From: an uncultured Synechococcus sp. | Lineage (GTDB): Bacteria > Cyanobacteriota > Cyanobacteriia > Phormidesmidales > Phormidesmidaceae | NCBI GenBank assembly: GCA_937911865.1 | Contig: CALDSK010000202.1 | Span: 1-64,000 of the forward strand | Direction: 5' to 3' | Length of the DNA: 64,000 bases | Part shown: positions 42,855 to 51,863 of the stretch, in pieces | Layout: each line of letters opens with the position of its first letter | Position numbering within the stretch: the stretch's first letter is position 1 | Position numbers and translations under genes: made by a program | The notes under the pieces: generated by a model | Told to the model about the DNA's origin: nothing | The model's input: the letters and a program-made list of their open reading frames with translations, nothing else | The model's database searches: none

Positions 42855-45503
42855 ATGCCTGAGCATTTACCGCTTGTCAGCATTGTCATTGCGACCTACA
42901 ACTGCGCACCCTACTTAGCGGAAGCAATTGAAAGCGTCTTAGCCCAAACGTTTAGCGATTATGAAATCATCATTGTCGATGACGGCTCGACGGACGATAC
43001 GGCTGCGGTTTTGGCAAGTTTTGGCGATCGCATCCAGGTCCACGCACAGCGCAATCAGGGCGTTGCCGCTGCGCGCAATGTCGGAGTAGCCTTTGCCAAA
43101 GGCTCGCTCATTGCTTTCTTGGATGCAGACGATATCTTTTTTCCTCAAAAATTAGAGAAGCAGGTAGCACTGTTTAAGCAGTCCAGCTCACTGGCAATGG
43201 TCATTAGCGGCTGGCAAATTGTCACCTGCTCAGGCGAGGTCATGTCTCAGGCACAGCCCTGGAAAGATAGACCCAGACTCGACTTAGAAACCGCTGTTCT
43301 CTACAAGCCCGCTCGTCCTAGCGCCACGATGATGCGACGAGCTTGGTTTACTCGGCTAAACGGATTTGACTCAACGCTCTCTAGCGCCGAAGATCTAGAT
43401 TTTTTGCTGCGGGCGATCGCCTCGGGAGCCGAAGCCGCCTGGCTACCAGAGGTGCTTGTTAGCTACCGCCAACACACCAACAGTCTTATGACCCAGGGTC
43501 AAGCGCTGGTGAACAACACAGATACCGTAATGGAACATTTCTTTTCGCGGCCTGATTTGCCACCAGAAATTCGCCGGTTAGAACAGCAAGAGCGCTACCA
43601 GTCGCTGTGCTGGCTGGCGGCTAGAATGTATTTTGAAGGTCACCTGTCGGCCATGGAAACGTGCCTCTCTAGGGCACTAATGTTCGCATCAGCAGAAAGA
43701 GCGACAACTCTGTTTGACTGGCTACGAATTTTTCAGGGCTACGCTGACGAGTACGGTCACCGTTTGGACACCTACGCGCTAACCAGCTGCACGCCCTGGC
43801 GCTCTGCCACACAGCTGGCACTGGTACCGTGGCAGTTAGAACATCAGATTATAGAACTGGACAAAACAGAGGAATCCTTGACTTCAGCAGCTGAAGCAGC
43901 TAACCATCATCACCCATCAATAAGCAAGGGGAACTCAACGCACGTTCTGCTCTACAGCGATGACCCAGGTGCAGGTGGCATACTGCAGTGTAATCACGCC
44001 ATTATTTGCCATTTGGCCGCACTCGGTTACGAGACATCGCACGTTCATTTTGTCCAAGAAACACCGATTGATCAGCAGGCATCGCAACTAGGTGTCAGTG
44101 CAATTGATTTGGAATATCATGCCGATTCTGATTTTACGCGATCGCTCAAAGACTTAGCGGGCGCCAAAAAACTATTTCTACAGCACAAGCCAGATCTAAT
44201 TATCTTCAGCGATGGCTGGCCCTTTTCTAACGTGGCAGCCAAGCAAGCTGCAGCAGTGCTAGGTATTCCGTACATTATTGTTTTGGGCTTTATTGAGCCC
44301 TCCTGTATCAAGTACAGCTATGGCGATGGTATCAGCTATCGCGCGTTGGCCACCTTACAGTACGCCAGAGCGCAGTCAGTCATTGCCGTTTCGCAACAGA
44401 ATCTAGCGCTGCTGCGACAGCTCTTTGAACTGCCGGATAAGGCTGGGCAGGTTATCTACAACGGCAGGCCGAGAACGTACTTTGAGCCCCCCAGTAACGT
44501 AGACAGAGTCAGACTACGGCAAGAATTGAATATTCCACTAGAGGCTGTCGTTTGCTTCACTTCAGGGCGTTTAGAAAGTGTTAAAGGCTATCAGTATCAG
44601 CTAGAGGCGATACGCCAGTTAAAGGCTTTGCCTACGTGGGAGGATCTTTACTTTGTCTGGGCTGGCATAGGAGAACAGCACCTCTCTAGAAGCAATGAAA
44701 GTGCGCTAAAAGCTACCGCAAAAGAAATAGGCGTCACAGAACGCGTCAAGTTTTTGGGCCAGCGGTGGGATATTCCAGCCTGGCTAAATGCGGCTGATAT
44801 CTTTGTTTTGCCATCTGAGGCAGAGGGAATGCCGCTATCGATTATGGAAGCAATGGCAAAAGGGTTACCAGTTGTCGCTTCGGCAGTCAGCGGCATTCCA
44901 GAAGAATTGGGGGAAACTGGGGCACTGTTACCAGACCCCAACAATGATTCTGAAGCGACTATCAGCCAGCTCGTGCAGATAATTAATAGATGGGCTGCTT
45001 CACCTAAGCTGCGACAGCAAATTGGGCAACAGTGTAAGCTAAGAGCAACAGAAATGTTCCAGCAAAAGGCGATGGTGCAGCAGTACGCTAGAACAGTAGA
45101 GCAAGTGCTCGGCAGCGGCCCAGCTACGAATAGCAGCAAGCCGAGCAAGCCGAACCTAGCCGATCTGAAACTTCAGCAATGGACAGAGCAAAAGGTTCAA
45201 GAAATTGAAAGCCAGTTTTATTACGTCAGCTTGATTTGGCTGAGCTGGCGGTGGTATATTCAACGAGATTTTGTCCGTATGGACAAATCGTTGAAGCAGG
45301 CGCTAGCCCTTAGAACTCAAGCGGCTGGATGGCCTATTCTAGAATGGGGGCAGTATTTTCTACGGTTTTCTAAAGAGAAAGACATCGCGCTAGATACTAG
45401 CCAGCTGTTTCGTTCGCAAGTGTGGCAAAGGCTGCTTGATAGCAACCCAGGGAAGCTGTCGATATCTCTTAGCGGTCTTTCTTGGCACAGGCAAGCGGAA
45501 TGA
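42855..45503 (+). CDS. Bifunctional GT2-GT4 glycosyltransferase
   Basis: An 882-residue cytoplasmic protein with two glycosyltransferase modules. N-terminal GT-A (about 1-230): VSIVIATYNCAPYLAEAI, IIIVDDGSTDDT, FLDADDIFF, plus SAEDLDFLLR. After a helical linker, a GT-B/GT4 module (about 370-770): LLYSDDPGAGGILQCNHAI, SVIAVSQQNLALL, FTSGRLESVKGYQYQ, LGQRWDIPAWLNAADIFVLP, SEAEGMPLSIMEAM. The C-terminal ~110 residues are helical. ATG 42855 (MPEHLPLVSIV) is preferred because the longer frame begins inside a terminator. It would add two sugars to one acceptor, or extend a repeat. Confidence 0.9.
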   Translation: MPEHLPLVSIVIATYNCAPYLAEAIESVLAQTFSDYEIIIVDDGSTDDTAAVLASFGDRIQVHAQRNQGVAAARNVGVAFAKGSLIAFLDADDIFFPQKLEKQVALFKQSSSLAMVISGWQIVTCSGEVMSQAQPWKDRPRLDLETAVLYKPARPSATMMRRAWFTRLNGFDSTLSSAEDLDFLLRAIASGAEAAWLPEVLVSYRQHTNSLMTQGQALVNNTDTVMEHFFSRPDLPPEIRRLEQQERYQSLCWLAARMYFEGHLSAMETCLSRALMFASAERATTLFDWLRIFQGYADEYGHRLDTYALTSCTPWRSATQLALVPWQLEHQIIELDKTEESLTSAAEAANHHHPSISKGNSTHVLLYSDDPGAGGILQCNHAIICHLAALGYETSHVHFVQETPIDQQASQLGVSAIDLEYHADSDFTRSLKDLAGAKKLFLQHKPDLIIFSDGWPFSNVAAKQAAAVLGIPYIIVLGFIEPSCIKYSYGDGISYRALATLQYARAQSVIAVSQQNLALLRQLFELPDKAGQVIYNGRPRTYFEPPSNVDRVRLRQELNIPLEAVVCFTSGRLESVKGYQYQLEAIRQLKALPTWEDLYFVWAGIGEQHLSRSNESALKATAKEIGVTERVKFLGQRWDIPAWLNAADIFVLPSEAEGMPLSIMEAMAKGLPVVASAVSGIPEELGETGALLPDPNNDSEATISQLVQIINRWAASPKLRQQIGQQCKLRATEMFQQKAMVQQYARTVEQVLGSGPATNSSKPSKPNLADLKLQQWTEQKVQEIESQFYYVSLIWLSWRWYIQRDFVRMDKSLKQALALRTQAAGWPILEWGQYFLRFSKEKDIALDTSQLFRSQVWQRLLDSNPGKLSISLSGLSWHRQAE

Positions 45504-45521
45504 GCTGGCAAAACAGACCGA

Positions 45522-45555
45522 TTGACTAGGTCTTCAACTTGACTAAGTCTTAAAG
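45522..45555. repeat. 17-bp tandem duplication spanning a stop codon
   Basis: TTGACTAGGTCTTCAAC (45522-45538) and TTGACTAAGTCTTAAAG (45539-45555), 14 of 17 identical. The second copy contains the stop (TAG, 45545-45543) and the last codons of the minus-strand 93-residue gene. Confidence 0.75.
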
Positions 45556-45824
45556 TTGTTGTTGAGGTACCAAAATATAAAGAAGAACACAATGGGAACT
45601 GCTAGCAGAACAATTGCGGCACCTTTGACGCCTTCTAGATATACAAATACACAGATAGCGACGTACGGAGCAACACAGAACGCGCTAAAGATAATACGCG
45701 CGCGCAGTGATAGGGAGCTAGAGTAATCTCGGCTAACATCAATGCTGCCCTTGCCTTTTGGAACTGCGATTGGATCTTTTATCCTTTTATTCAGTCCACT
45801 TTTAGAAATAGGATCTTCACTCAT
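45543..45824 (-). CDS. Small two-helix membrane protein
   Basis: A 93-residue protein: a polar N-terminus (1-40, with KDPIAVPKGKGSIDVSRDY) and two membrane helices (about 43-62 and 67-86), ending in WYLNNNFKT. The 'DPIAVPKGKGSIDV' motif suggests a conserved interaction segment; I do not recognise a named family. ATG 45824. It sits between a plus-strand GT2-GT4 gene and the minus-strand sulfotransferase-GT giant. Confidence 0.6.
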   Translation of the reverse strand: MSEDPISKSGLNKRIKDPIAVPKGKGSIDVSRDYSSSLSLRARIIFSAFCVAPYVAICVFVYLEGVKGAAIVLLAVPIVFFFIFWYLNNNFKT

Positions 45825-45931
45825 GGTTCTATTGCTTCCAGGATTTGCTTCTAGGGTTTACTTTTTGGAGTCGATTACAGCTTTCTACTATCTAATTGCT
45901 AGAAGAACAGACTAGGTACCTCATTGGTTGC

Positions 45932-48900
45932 CTAGATTGGCGTCTGCTCCATATAACGAACAGCCTCATCTATCTTCTGCTGCTTTATCAGACAAACAGC
46001 GATCGCATGGCACAACCGACTGTTACGACCAGAGATCACGTAGGCCTGACGAAAGCAATCGAATGCCTCTTCCAAACGATTTTGACGTAAAAATATCTCG
46101 CCCAGTGCTTTTAGCGCCTGCCAATAGAGTGGATTGAACTTAAGCCTATTTTCACAAGCAGTGATAGCGCCCTGTGTGTCGCCCTTATCTACATAGCTTT
46201 CAATCTCTTTTCTCACCGGCAGCGGATCAATCCTAATGGCCGCAAACGGAATTTTACGTCCTTTCTGCGTCTTCAGCTGTATGCTGAGTTCAAAGCGTGG
46301 GCTTAAACCTGCTAACGGCAACACAACTAGAAAAGATCTCTTCTCTAGCTGAGTGGAGGTTGCTGTGAGAGATGTTCTATCCGGAGAACCAGACCTGCTT
46401 TCAGCTAGCTTCTCGGCCAGCGCATTGTCTACATACTCTGTTGCAATTACCTGTCCCTGGGAAGAAACTTGAACCGTTGTGCTAGAGATTGCTTTGCCAG
46501 AAATCCAGCCTTCAATCACTAAAGCGTTGGTGCTGTAGACTGTCTCCAGTATAGGCGCAGTAATCTTGTATTCTAACGACAGACTTTTAATCAAGCCTGT
46601 CGTATCCGAGTGAATGATATCTAAAATCTCAACATCTTGATCGGGTTCAAGTACACAGTTGCCCAATGCGGCCACCGCAGAAATCTGCTGGATGTCTGCC
46701 TCTATTTTTGACTGAACCCCAGACAAACTGGCAATGCTTTTAAGGTGCTCCATCTCTTTGCGGGTTGCTTCAGCAAAAGCCAATACTGAGAGGTCTTTTT
46801 CGCTGTTAGTATCGTGTCCTCTAAAATGACTCTCAAACCGCTTGACCGCACGATTCTTTTGAGAGCCTGATCCTTTGTTGCGCTTAACTTCCCACTCTAC
46901 TCTAGACTTTGTACAGTAGTGGTTAATTTGCACAATGCTGTGGTCGCAGTGCTCACCGGGACCACCTTTTGCTGCAAATACCTCATGATCAGGGTATACG
47001 TAGCGACTGCCTTCCGTCAGCTTACACATGTGGGCATAGACGTACTCTACGCAATCCACCCTAGCAATCGTTTTGACAATAAAGTTCTTGCTATAGTCTG
47101 GCTTGGCGCAGGCAGTGAATTTTTCAATCACGAGCCCCTCAGTAATATCTGTGTGTCCGGCAGAACCAAACATCTTCCAGTTGATTGCGATCGCGTCTAC
47201 ATCGTCATAGTTAGCCAGCCAGCTCTTGAGATCGTCAGAGTGCTTCGGTACGATAAACTCATCAGCGTCAACAAACGCAACCCACTCTGTCTGGGGCTTT
47301 AACCGGATAACAGAATCTTGATACGCGCTAATCTGTGGACTCTCGCCGGACCGAGTTGGCCACTTGATATGAGTAACGATACCTGCTTTGTCTAAAGCTT
47401 CCAAAATTTCTGTCGTTTCATCGCTGCTGTCATTGTTGTAGAGTAAAAAGTGATCAACCTTCAGCGCTCTATAATAGGCAATCCATTCAAGTAGATAGGC
47501 AGCTTCATTTTTAACCGACGCACAAATCACTAGGTCATACGGTTTCTTACGACTAGAGTCTTTTGTTGCGGCTGTAGAGTACTGAGTGGGGACAGCAGCG
47601 GCGGCGGCAGCACGCTCAATGTAGCTGCTCATTGTTTCAGCGAGGCTATCATCTAATGTAAGCGCAGCTTGGGCATGAGTTTTAACATCCTGCCAGGCTT
47701 GCAGTAGCAGGCTGATTTCGGCAATGGCTACATGGGCGACTTTTAAGCTTGAATTAAGTGCGATCGCTTTTTTAAACTCAGCGACCGCTCGCTCGTTTTT
47801 ACCAAGATTTCTCAGCGTATGTCCTGCCGTCATATAGGCCCAGGCAGGTAGATCAGTACTAAGCGCAGCGGCCTGTTCAGATCGTTGTAATGCGGTTTCT
47901 AGGTTTCCTAACTTGAGCTGCAGTCGGGCGATCGCAGCGACAACCTCAGCATCGTTCGGTAAAAGTAGAAGCAGCTTCTCATAGGCCTGCGTTGCCAGTA
48001 AGAAATCGCGATTTTTCTCGTGCATCTGAGCAGCATTTCTCAAAGCAGCTTGAGGAACAACCGGTGTTTGAGCCGTTTCTGTTACCGGTAAATCTGCTGT
48101 GGGTAACGTCGGCTGCGCAGCGTCTAAAAACGCTGCATCAGAGAAAAAATGAATCCCAAACTCTTCAGCGAGTTCTTTATTCAGCGGGGCATAGAACTCG
48201 CCGATCTTATCTTGAAGCGCCTGCGAGACTTCTGGATACTTATTGGCATAGACCTTGTTCAAATTAGGAACATCGTAGTCATCAACATCTAAGAATTTGA
48301 AGATGGTCTGGATAAAATGTTCAGGATCGCTCTCCAGCTCATGATAGTTCAACACCAGAATCTGGTCTTTCGAAAAGTGTTGGAACCACTTTCTTAGGCC
48401 ATAGGCATAGTAGCCGTTGAGTAAATACCTGGCCGTATCCCATCCATCTAAGGCGTAGGGACGCATTTCGCCATTCTCAACTTTTTCAATAATCTCTCTG
48501 GCCGACGCTATCTGAGACGATCCAAACGCAACCTCAATCGCTCTTTCTTCATCCTTAACTCTTTTGGCCTGATGATAATAATGAGAAATTGCCCGATCTA
48601 CCGGATCTCGTAGAGAGAAAATGAGTTTTACATCTGGCAAAGATTTCTTGATCCTCTCAGGCGACTGCGCCGAGAACAAATAGCTAGGACTGGCTTCTCC
48701 AATTAGGTTCGACGCCTGAGCAACGTCCAGCTTAGCACCAAAATGAGACAGATAACTAGGCAGCCCTTGCTTAAAATTAAACGGCCGGCTGAAAAAATCC
48801 AGCTCTTTAGGATAGCGCTGAATCACCTTAGGGTGCTGAGTCACATACTCGTAGATTGCAGAGGTAGCCGCCTTCATCGCCCCCACAATAATAAAGTCAG

Positions 48901-49351
48901 GCTTCGCGGCTGAGTCGCTCAAGTCATCTACGTTAGTAGCCTTGAGATGAATAGTCCCAATAGGATACTTTTGACCGTCTGCAAATAGGGCAGTGACCGT
49001 TAAATCAGCATCTGATTTCACCTCGGTAATTTGAATGTCGCCGCCAAACCCAAATTTAGCATCCTCTCCAGCGGCGCTTTCTAAATTAAAGGCTTTTGCC
49101 AAACGAGGCCGCGACCTATCCACAGGAATCCTGTCAACAACAACCTCATCTATTGTCAGCTCAATCGCTTGGACAGCCGACTTACCCACGACCCAACCCG
49201 CTACTGTTAGAATGCCATCAATTATCATCAGCCCTTCACTGGGCAACTCAATGTGATAACCATGAAACAAATCGGCATCGACTGCTCGCTTACGAATTGA
49301 CGAAACGATAAACTTGTCGATTTTTTCTACTGCCACAGTTGTCTGATTCAT
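45932..49351 (-). CDS. Sulfotransferase-TPR-GT2 multidomain enzyme with two GW beta domains
   Basis: An ~1139-residue cytoplasmic protein (numbering from the GTG at 49393): beta domain with the motif AGWVVGK (about 55-150); PAPS-dependent sulfotransferase (164-420) with PSB loop FIIVGAMKAATSAIYEYV and 3'-phosphate motif FSLRDPVDRAISHYY; two or three TPRs (450-600); a GT2/DUF23-like glycosyltransferase (618-850) with VICASVKNEAAYLLEWIAYY and FVDADEF; a second beta domain (about 985-1085) with IEGWISGK; and terminal TPRs (1090-1150). It would both glycosylate and sulfate a product. ATG 49351 is preferred to the GTG at 49393, though neither has a clear Shine-Dalgarno. 74 bp separate the GTG from the stop of the upstream GT4-sulfotransferase gene. 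Confidence 0.85.
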   Translation of the reverse strand: MNQTTVAVEKIDKFIVSSIRKRAVDADLFHGYHIELPSEGLMIIDGILTVAGWVVGKSAVQAIELTIDEVVVDRIPVDRSRPRLAKAFNLESAAGEDAKFGFGGDIQITEVKSDADLTVTALFADGQKYPIGTIHLKATNVDDLSDSAAKPDFIIVGAMKAATSAIYEYVTQHPKVIQRYPKELDFFSRPFNFKQGLPSYLSHFGAKLDVAQASNLIGEASPSYLFSAQSPERIKKSLPDVKLIFSLRDPVDRAISHYYHQAKRVKDEERAIEVAFGSSQIASAREIIEKVENGEMRPYALDGWDTARYLLNGYYAYGLRKWFQHFSKDQILVLNYHELESDPEHFIQTIFKFLDVDDYDVPNLNKVYANKYPEVSQALQDKIGEFYAPLNKELAEEFGIHFFSDAAFLDAAQPTLPTADLPVTETAQTPVVPQAALRNAAQMHEKNRDFLLATQAYEKLLLLLPNDAEVVAAIARLQLKLGNLETALQRSEQAAALSTDLPAWAYMTAGHTLRNLGKNERAVAEFKKAIALNSSLKVAHVAIAEISLLLQAWQDVKTHAQAALTLDDSLAETMSSYIERAAAAAAVPTQYSTAATKDSSRKKPYDLVICASVKNEAAYLLEWIAYYRALKVDHFLLYNNDSSDETTEILEALDKAGIVTHIKWPTRSGESPQISAYQDSVIRLKPQTEWVAFVDADEFIVPKHSDDLKSWLANYDDVDAIAINWKMFGSAGHTDITEGLVIEKFTACAKPDYSKNFIVKTIARVDCVEYVYAHMCKLTEGSRYVYPDHEVFAAKGGPGEHCDHSIVQINHYCTKSRVEWEVKRNKGSGSQKNRAVKRFESHFRGHDTNSEKDLSVLAFAEATRKEMEHLKSIASLSGVQSKIEADIQQISAVAALGNCVLEPDQDVEILDIIHSDTTGLIKSLSLEYKITAPILETVYSTNALVIEGWISGKAISSTTVQVSSQGQVIATEYVDNALAEKLAESRSGSPDRTSLTATSTQLEKRSFLVVLPLAGLSPRFELSIQLKTQKGRKIPFAAIRIDPLPVRKEIESYVDKGDTQGAITACENRLKFNPLYWQALKALGEIFLRQNRLEEAFDCFRQAYVISGRNSRLCHAIAVCLIKQQKIDEAVRYMEQTPI

Positions 49352-49467
49352 ATCGTCTAGTTCGCTTACGAAGGTTATCTGGTCAGCGGGCACTTAGCAG
49401 ATGTATTACAGGTCGAAGTGCTAAGGTAAAAAGGTCAAGGAGAAGAAATCGAAATAGTCGCAAAGGC

Positions 49468-51861
49468 TCAATCCATCGACCAGAAATCAAAACCTAAAAA
49501 GTCATTTAGCGCTTTGTTGTGAGGCTCGTAGTACGCTTTCAGGTTATCAATCACACTATCTGGCACGCCTGAGTAATCGTTTGAAAACATTTGCTTCATC
49601 TCCATTTCCTGACTATTCGGCAATCCTAAAAACGGCAGCAATTTGCTAGGTAACTCTTCAGGAAACTGTGCAAACCGGTGATAGTTAAGCAGCAGTATTT
49701 GCTCTTTAGGAAAGGCCCTGAACCATCGCTTTAAGAATGTTGCATAGTGACCGTTAAACAAATACCAGGTGGTGTCGTCACTACCTTGCTCTACCGGTAC
49801 GGTATTAGACTTTTCTAGCGCGCTAATTTCTTCAGTCGCCTGCGCAATAGCCGCTTGGTCAAACGCCTGCTCAATGCTTCTGGTCTCGCCCAGTTTCCAG
49901 GCACAAGAATGATAATACTGAGAAATAGCTCTTTCTACTGGATCGCGCAAAGAGAAAATAATTTTACTCTCTGGGAAAAGTGCCTTCAGCCGAATGGGCG
50001 CTTTTACAGAAGGTAAATAGCCCGGACTAGCTTCACCTGAGAGCTGGTCGGTCACCAAGGTACCTTCTTTGAAAACGGCGAACAAAGACTGATACCAGTC
50101 AAAGCCTTTAGGAAAAGCTTCGCTGAAGAAATGGACCTCCTTAGGATGGCGCTCCATCACCTGTGGATGTTGCACCAGATAGTCGTAAATAGCAGTTGTA
50201 GCGGCCTTCATCGCCCCACCGATGATAAAGTCTGGGCCTAGCCCACGATTGAGCACAGTACTCGTTGGCTGGGCTATCAGGTGCAGCTGAGCAAAAGGAA
50301 CTCTTTGCCCCTCTTCAAAAGAGGCAACTAGCTCTACAATTTGCTTGTCGTGAAAGGTCGGGATGTGAATGTTCTCGTTGAAGCCGACATTGCGGCCAAT
50401 TTTTTTACGGTGAAACGTTACCGGAACAGTTTGTACGCAGTGACCGTCAACTACAATTTCCACTGACTTCGGGTCGGCGTTTCGTCCGGTGACCCAACCA
50501 GCTAGCTGAATGCCACTTTCCAGATAAAACTGTCCTACCAGTGGAAAGTCAATGTAGTCAGCCTTCAGCGTATCGGTAGGGTATTGCAGTGGCCTGATAG
50601 CTTTGATGACAACCCCGCTAGACTGCGCTTCTTTTGGGGTCAACGCAAGCGTAGCATCGCGGCCAGAAGTATCAAGAGTCGCGACCTCTAGATCAGCCGC
50701 GTCAGGTGATAGATTAGCGACCAGCTGGCCGTTTCGCGTCTCTCTGACCAGTCTTTCGAAAGTAGGGAAGATAGAAGAGAGATCGTAGTGCTCTCTGACC
50801 CTTTCTGGAATGCTGGCAAGCCAGCTAGGTTCATACAAACGAGTCCCACCTGCCTCTTTGATAATGACTTTATTGAGAAACTCAACGATTGAATCACAGT
50901 TGGATTCGTTCGAGAGCGTGTATCCCCACCGGTCTAAAACAAAACGACTACCGCCTGTCTTAGTAAAGCAGACAACTTGTTTTCCTAAAATCAACGCCTC
51001 AAAGACAACTAGAGGATTGGGATCTTCTCTAGAGGTCAAGATCATCATCTCAGCGAGATTCAGATAGAAGTAGGGGTTTTCTACCTCGTCGGTAATAAAA
51101 AAATTAGGGAGCGCATCATCAAAAAAAGTCTGCTTGAGCGGATTACCGCTCTGATTATGGAAGCGCCCAATCCAGAGGAACTGAATGTCTGGTAGTACTT
51201 TAGCAACCTCAAAAAAGATGTCAACACCTTTTCGGGGCGATGCACTGCCACAGCCGCAAATGGTTAGCTTGTCGGGATTTAGGCGCTGACCGTTAGCATT
51301 TTTTGGCAGGGGCTGCTTTTTTTGAGCTCTAGCAACAATATCGTCGCACTCAAAGAAATTTTCTAAAATCACCGACCGCTTGGGGCGCGTCGGGAAAAAG
51401 GCTTTAACGTCTCGCTCTACGTCTTTCGATACGTTTATAAGCAGGTCCACATAGTCCATCACATCTAAGCTGACGCAACCGGTTCTCAGACCGCTGTAGA
51501 GCGCATCTTTCATCTCGTGCATATGAAAGATGTTGCTGATTTTGAGCATCCTAGCTGCAATCAGCCATTCGGCAGTCTCAACAGAATTGGCATAGACAAC
51601 CTCTGGCATTTCTTTCTCTAGAAAGAGCCGAGCCATTTCTACTTTCTCCTCGAAAGAGAAGTCGTAGTTGCCGTAGGCAGTATCAGTATTATGACCAACG
51701 ATAGTATTGGCAGGATCTCGCAGCATCTCTTGGAACAGCGGACCATCTTCTTTAGTCACCAGCGTGACATCATGCTGCTTAGAGAACTCCTTGGCAATCT
51801 GAAAAATGACCTTTGGTGCGCCAGTTAACGTAGCGTTGTGGGAGACAAATAAGAGTTTCAT
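49468..51861 (-). CDS. GT4 glycosyltransferase fused to a sulfotransferase
   Basis: A 797-residue fusion. Residues 1-385: GT-B glycosyltransferase of the GT4 type (LLFVSHNATLTGAPKVIFQI, ICGCGSASPRKGVDIFFEVA, REDPNPLVVFEALILGKQVV). Residues ~440-530: beta domain with IQLAGWVTGRNADPKSVEIV, the same type as in the neighbouring giant. Residues 540-797: PAPS sulfotransferase (FIIGGAMKAATTAIYDYL; FSLRDPVERAISQYYHS; LLNYHRF). The two sulfotransferase domains are clearly paralogous. The gene begins 2 bp after the stop of the RgpF-like gene, so they are translated from one mRNA. Confidence 0.88.
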   Translation of the reverse strand: MKLLFVSHNATLTGAPKVIFQIAKEFSKQHDVTLVTKEDGPLFQEMLRDPANTIVGHNTDTAYGNYDFSFEEKVEMARLFLEKEMPEVVYANSVETAEWLIAARMLKISNIFHMHEMKDALYSGLRTGCVSLDVMDYVDLLINVSKDVERDVKAFFPTRPKRSVILENFFECDDIVARAQKKQPLPKNANGQRLNPDKLTICGCGSASPRKGVDIFFEVAKVLPDIQFLWIGRFHNQSGNPLKQTFFDDALPNFFITDEVENPYFYLNLAEMMILTSREDPNPLVVFEALILGKQVVCFTKTGGSRFVLDRWGYTLSNESNCDSIVEFLNKVIIKEAGGTRLYEPSWLASIPERVREHYDLSSIFPTFERLVRETRNGQLVANLSPDAADLEVATLDTSGRDATLALTPKEAQSSGVVIKAIRPLQYPTDTLKADYIDFPLVGQFYLESGIQLAGWVTGRNADPKSVEIVVDGHCVQTVPVTFHRKKIGRNVGFNENIHIPTFHDKQIVELVASFEEGQRVPFAQLHLIAQPTSTVLNRGLGPDFIIGGAMKAATTAIYDYLVQHPQVMERHPKEVHFFSEAFPKGFDWYQSLFAVFKEGTLVTDQLSGEASPGYLPSVKAPIRLKALFPESKIIFSLRDPVERAISQYYHSCAWKLGETRSIEQAFDQAAIAQATEEISALEKSNTVPVEQGSDDTTWYLFNGHYATFLKRWFRAFPKEQILLLNYHRFAQFPEELPSKLLPFLGLPNSQEMEMKQMFSNDYSGVPDSVIDNLKAYYEPHNKALNDFLGFDFWSMD

Positions 51862-51863
51862 GG

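Noticed and set aside
49394..49467. Terminator between the two sulfotransferase genes
   Set aside because: No stem of useful length; repeats there are too imperfect to call.
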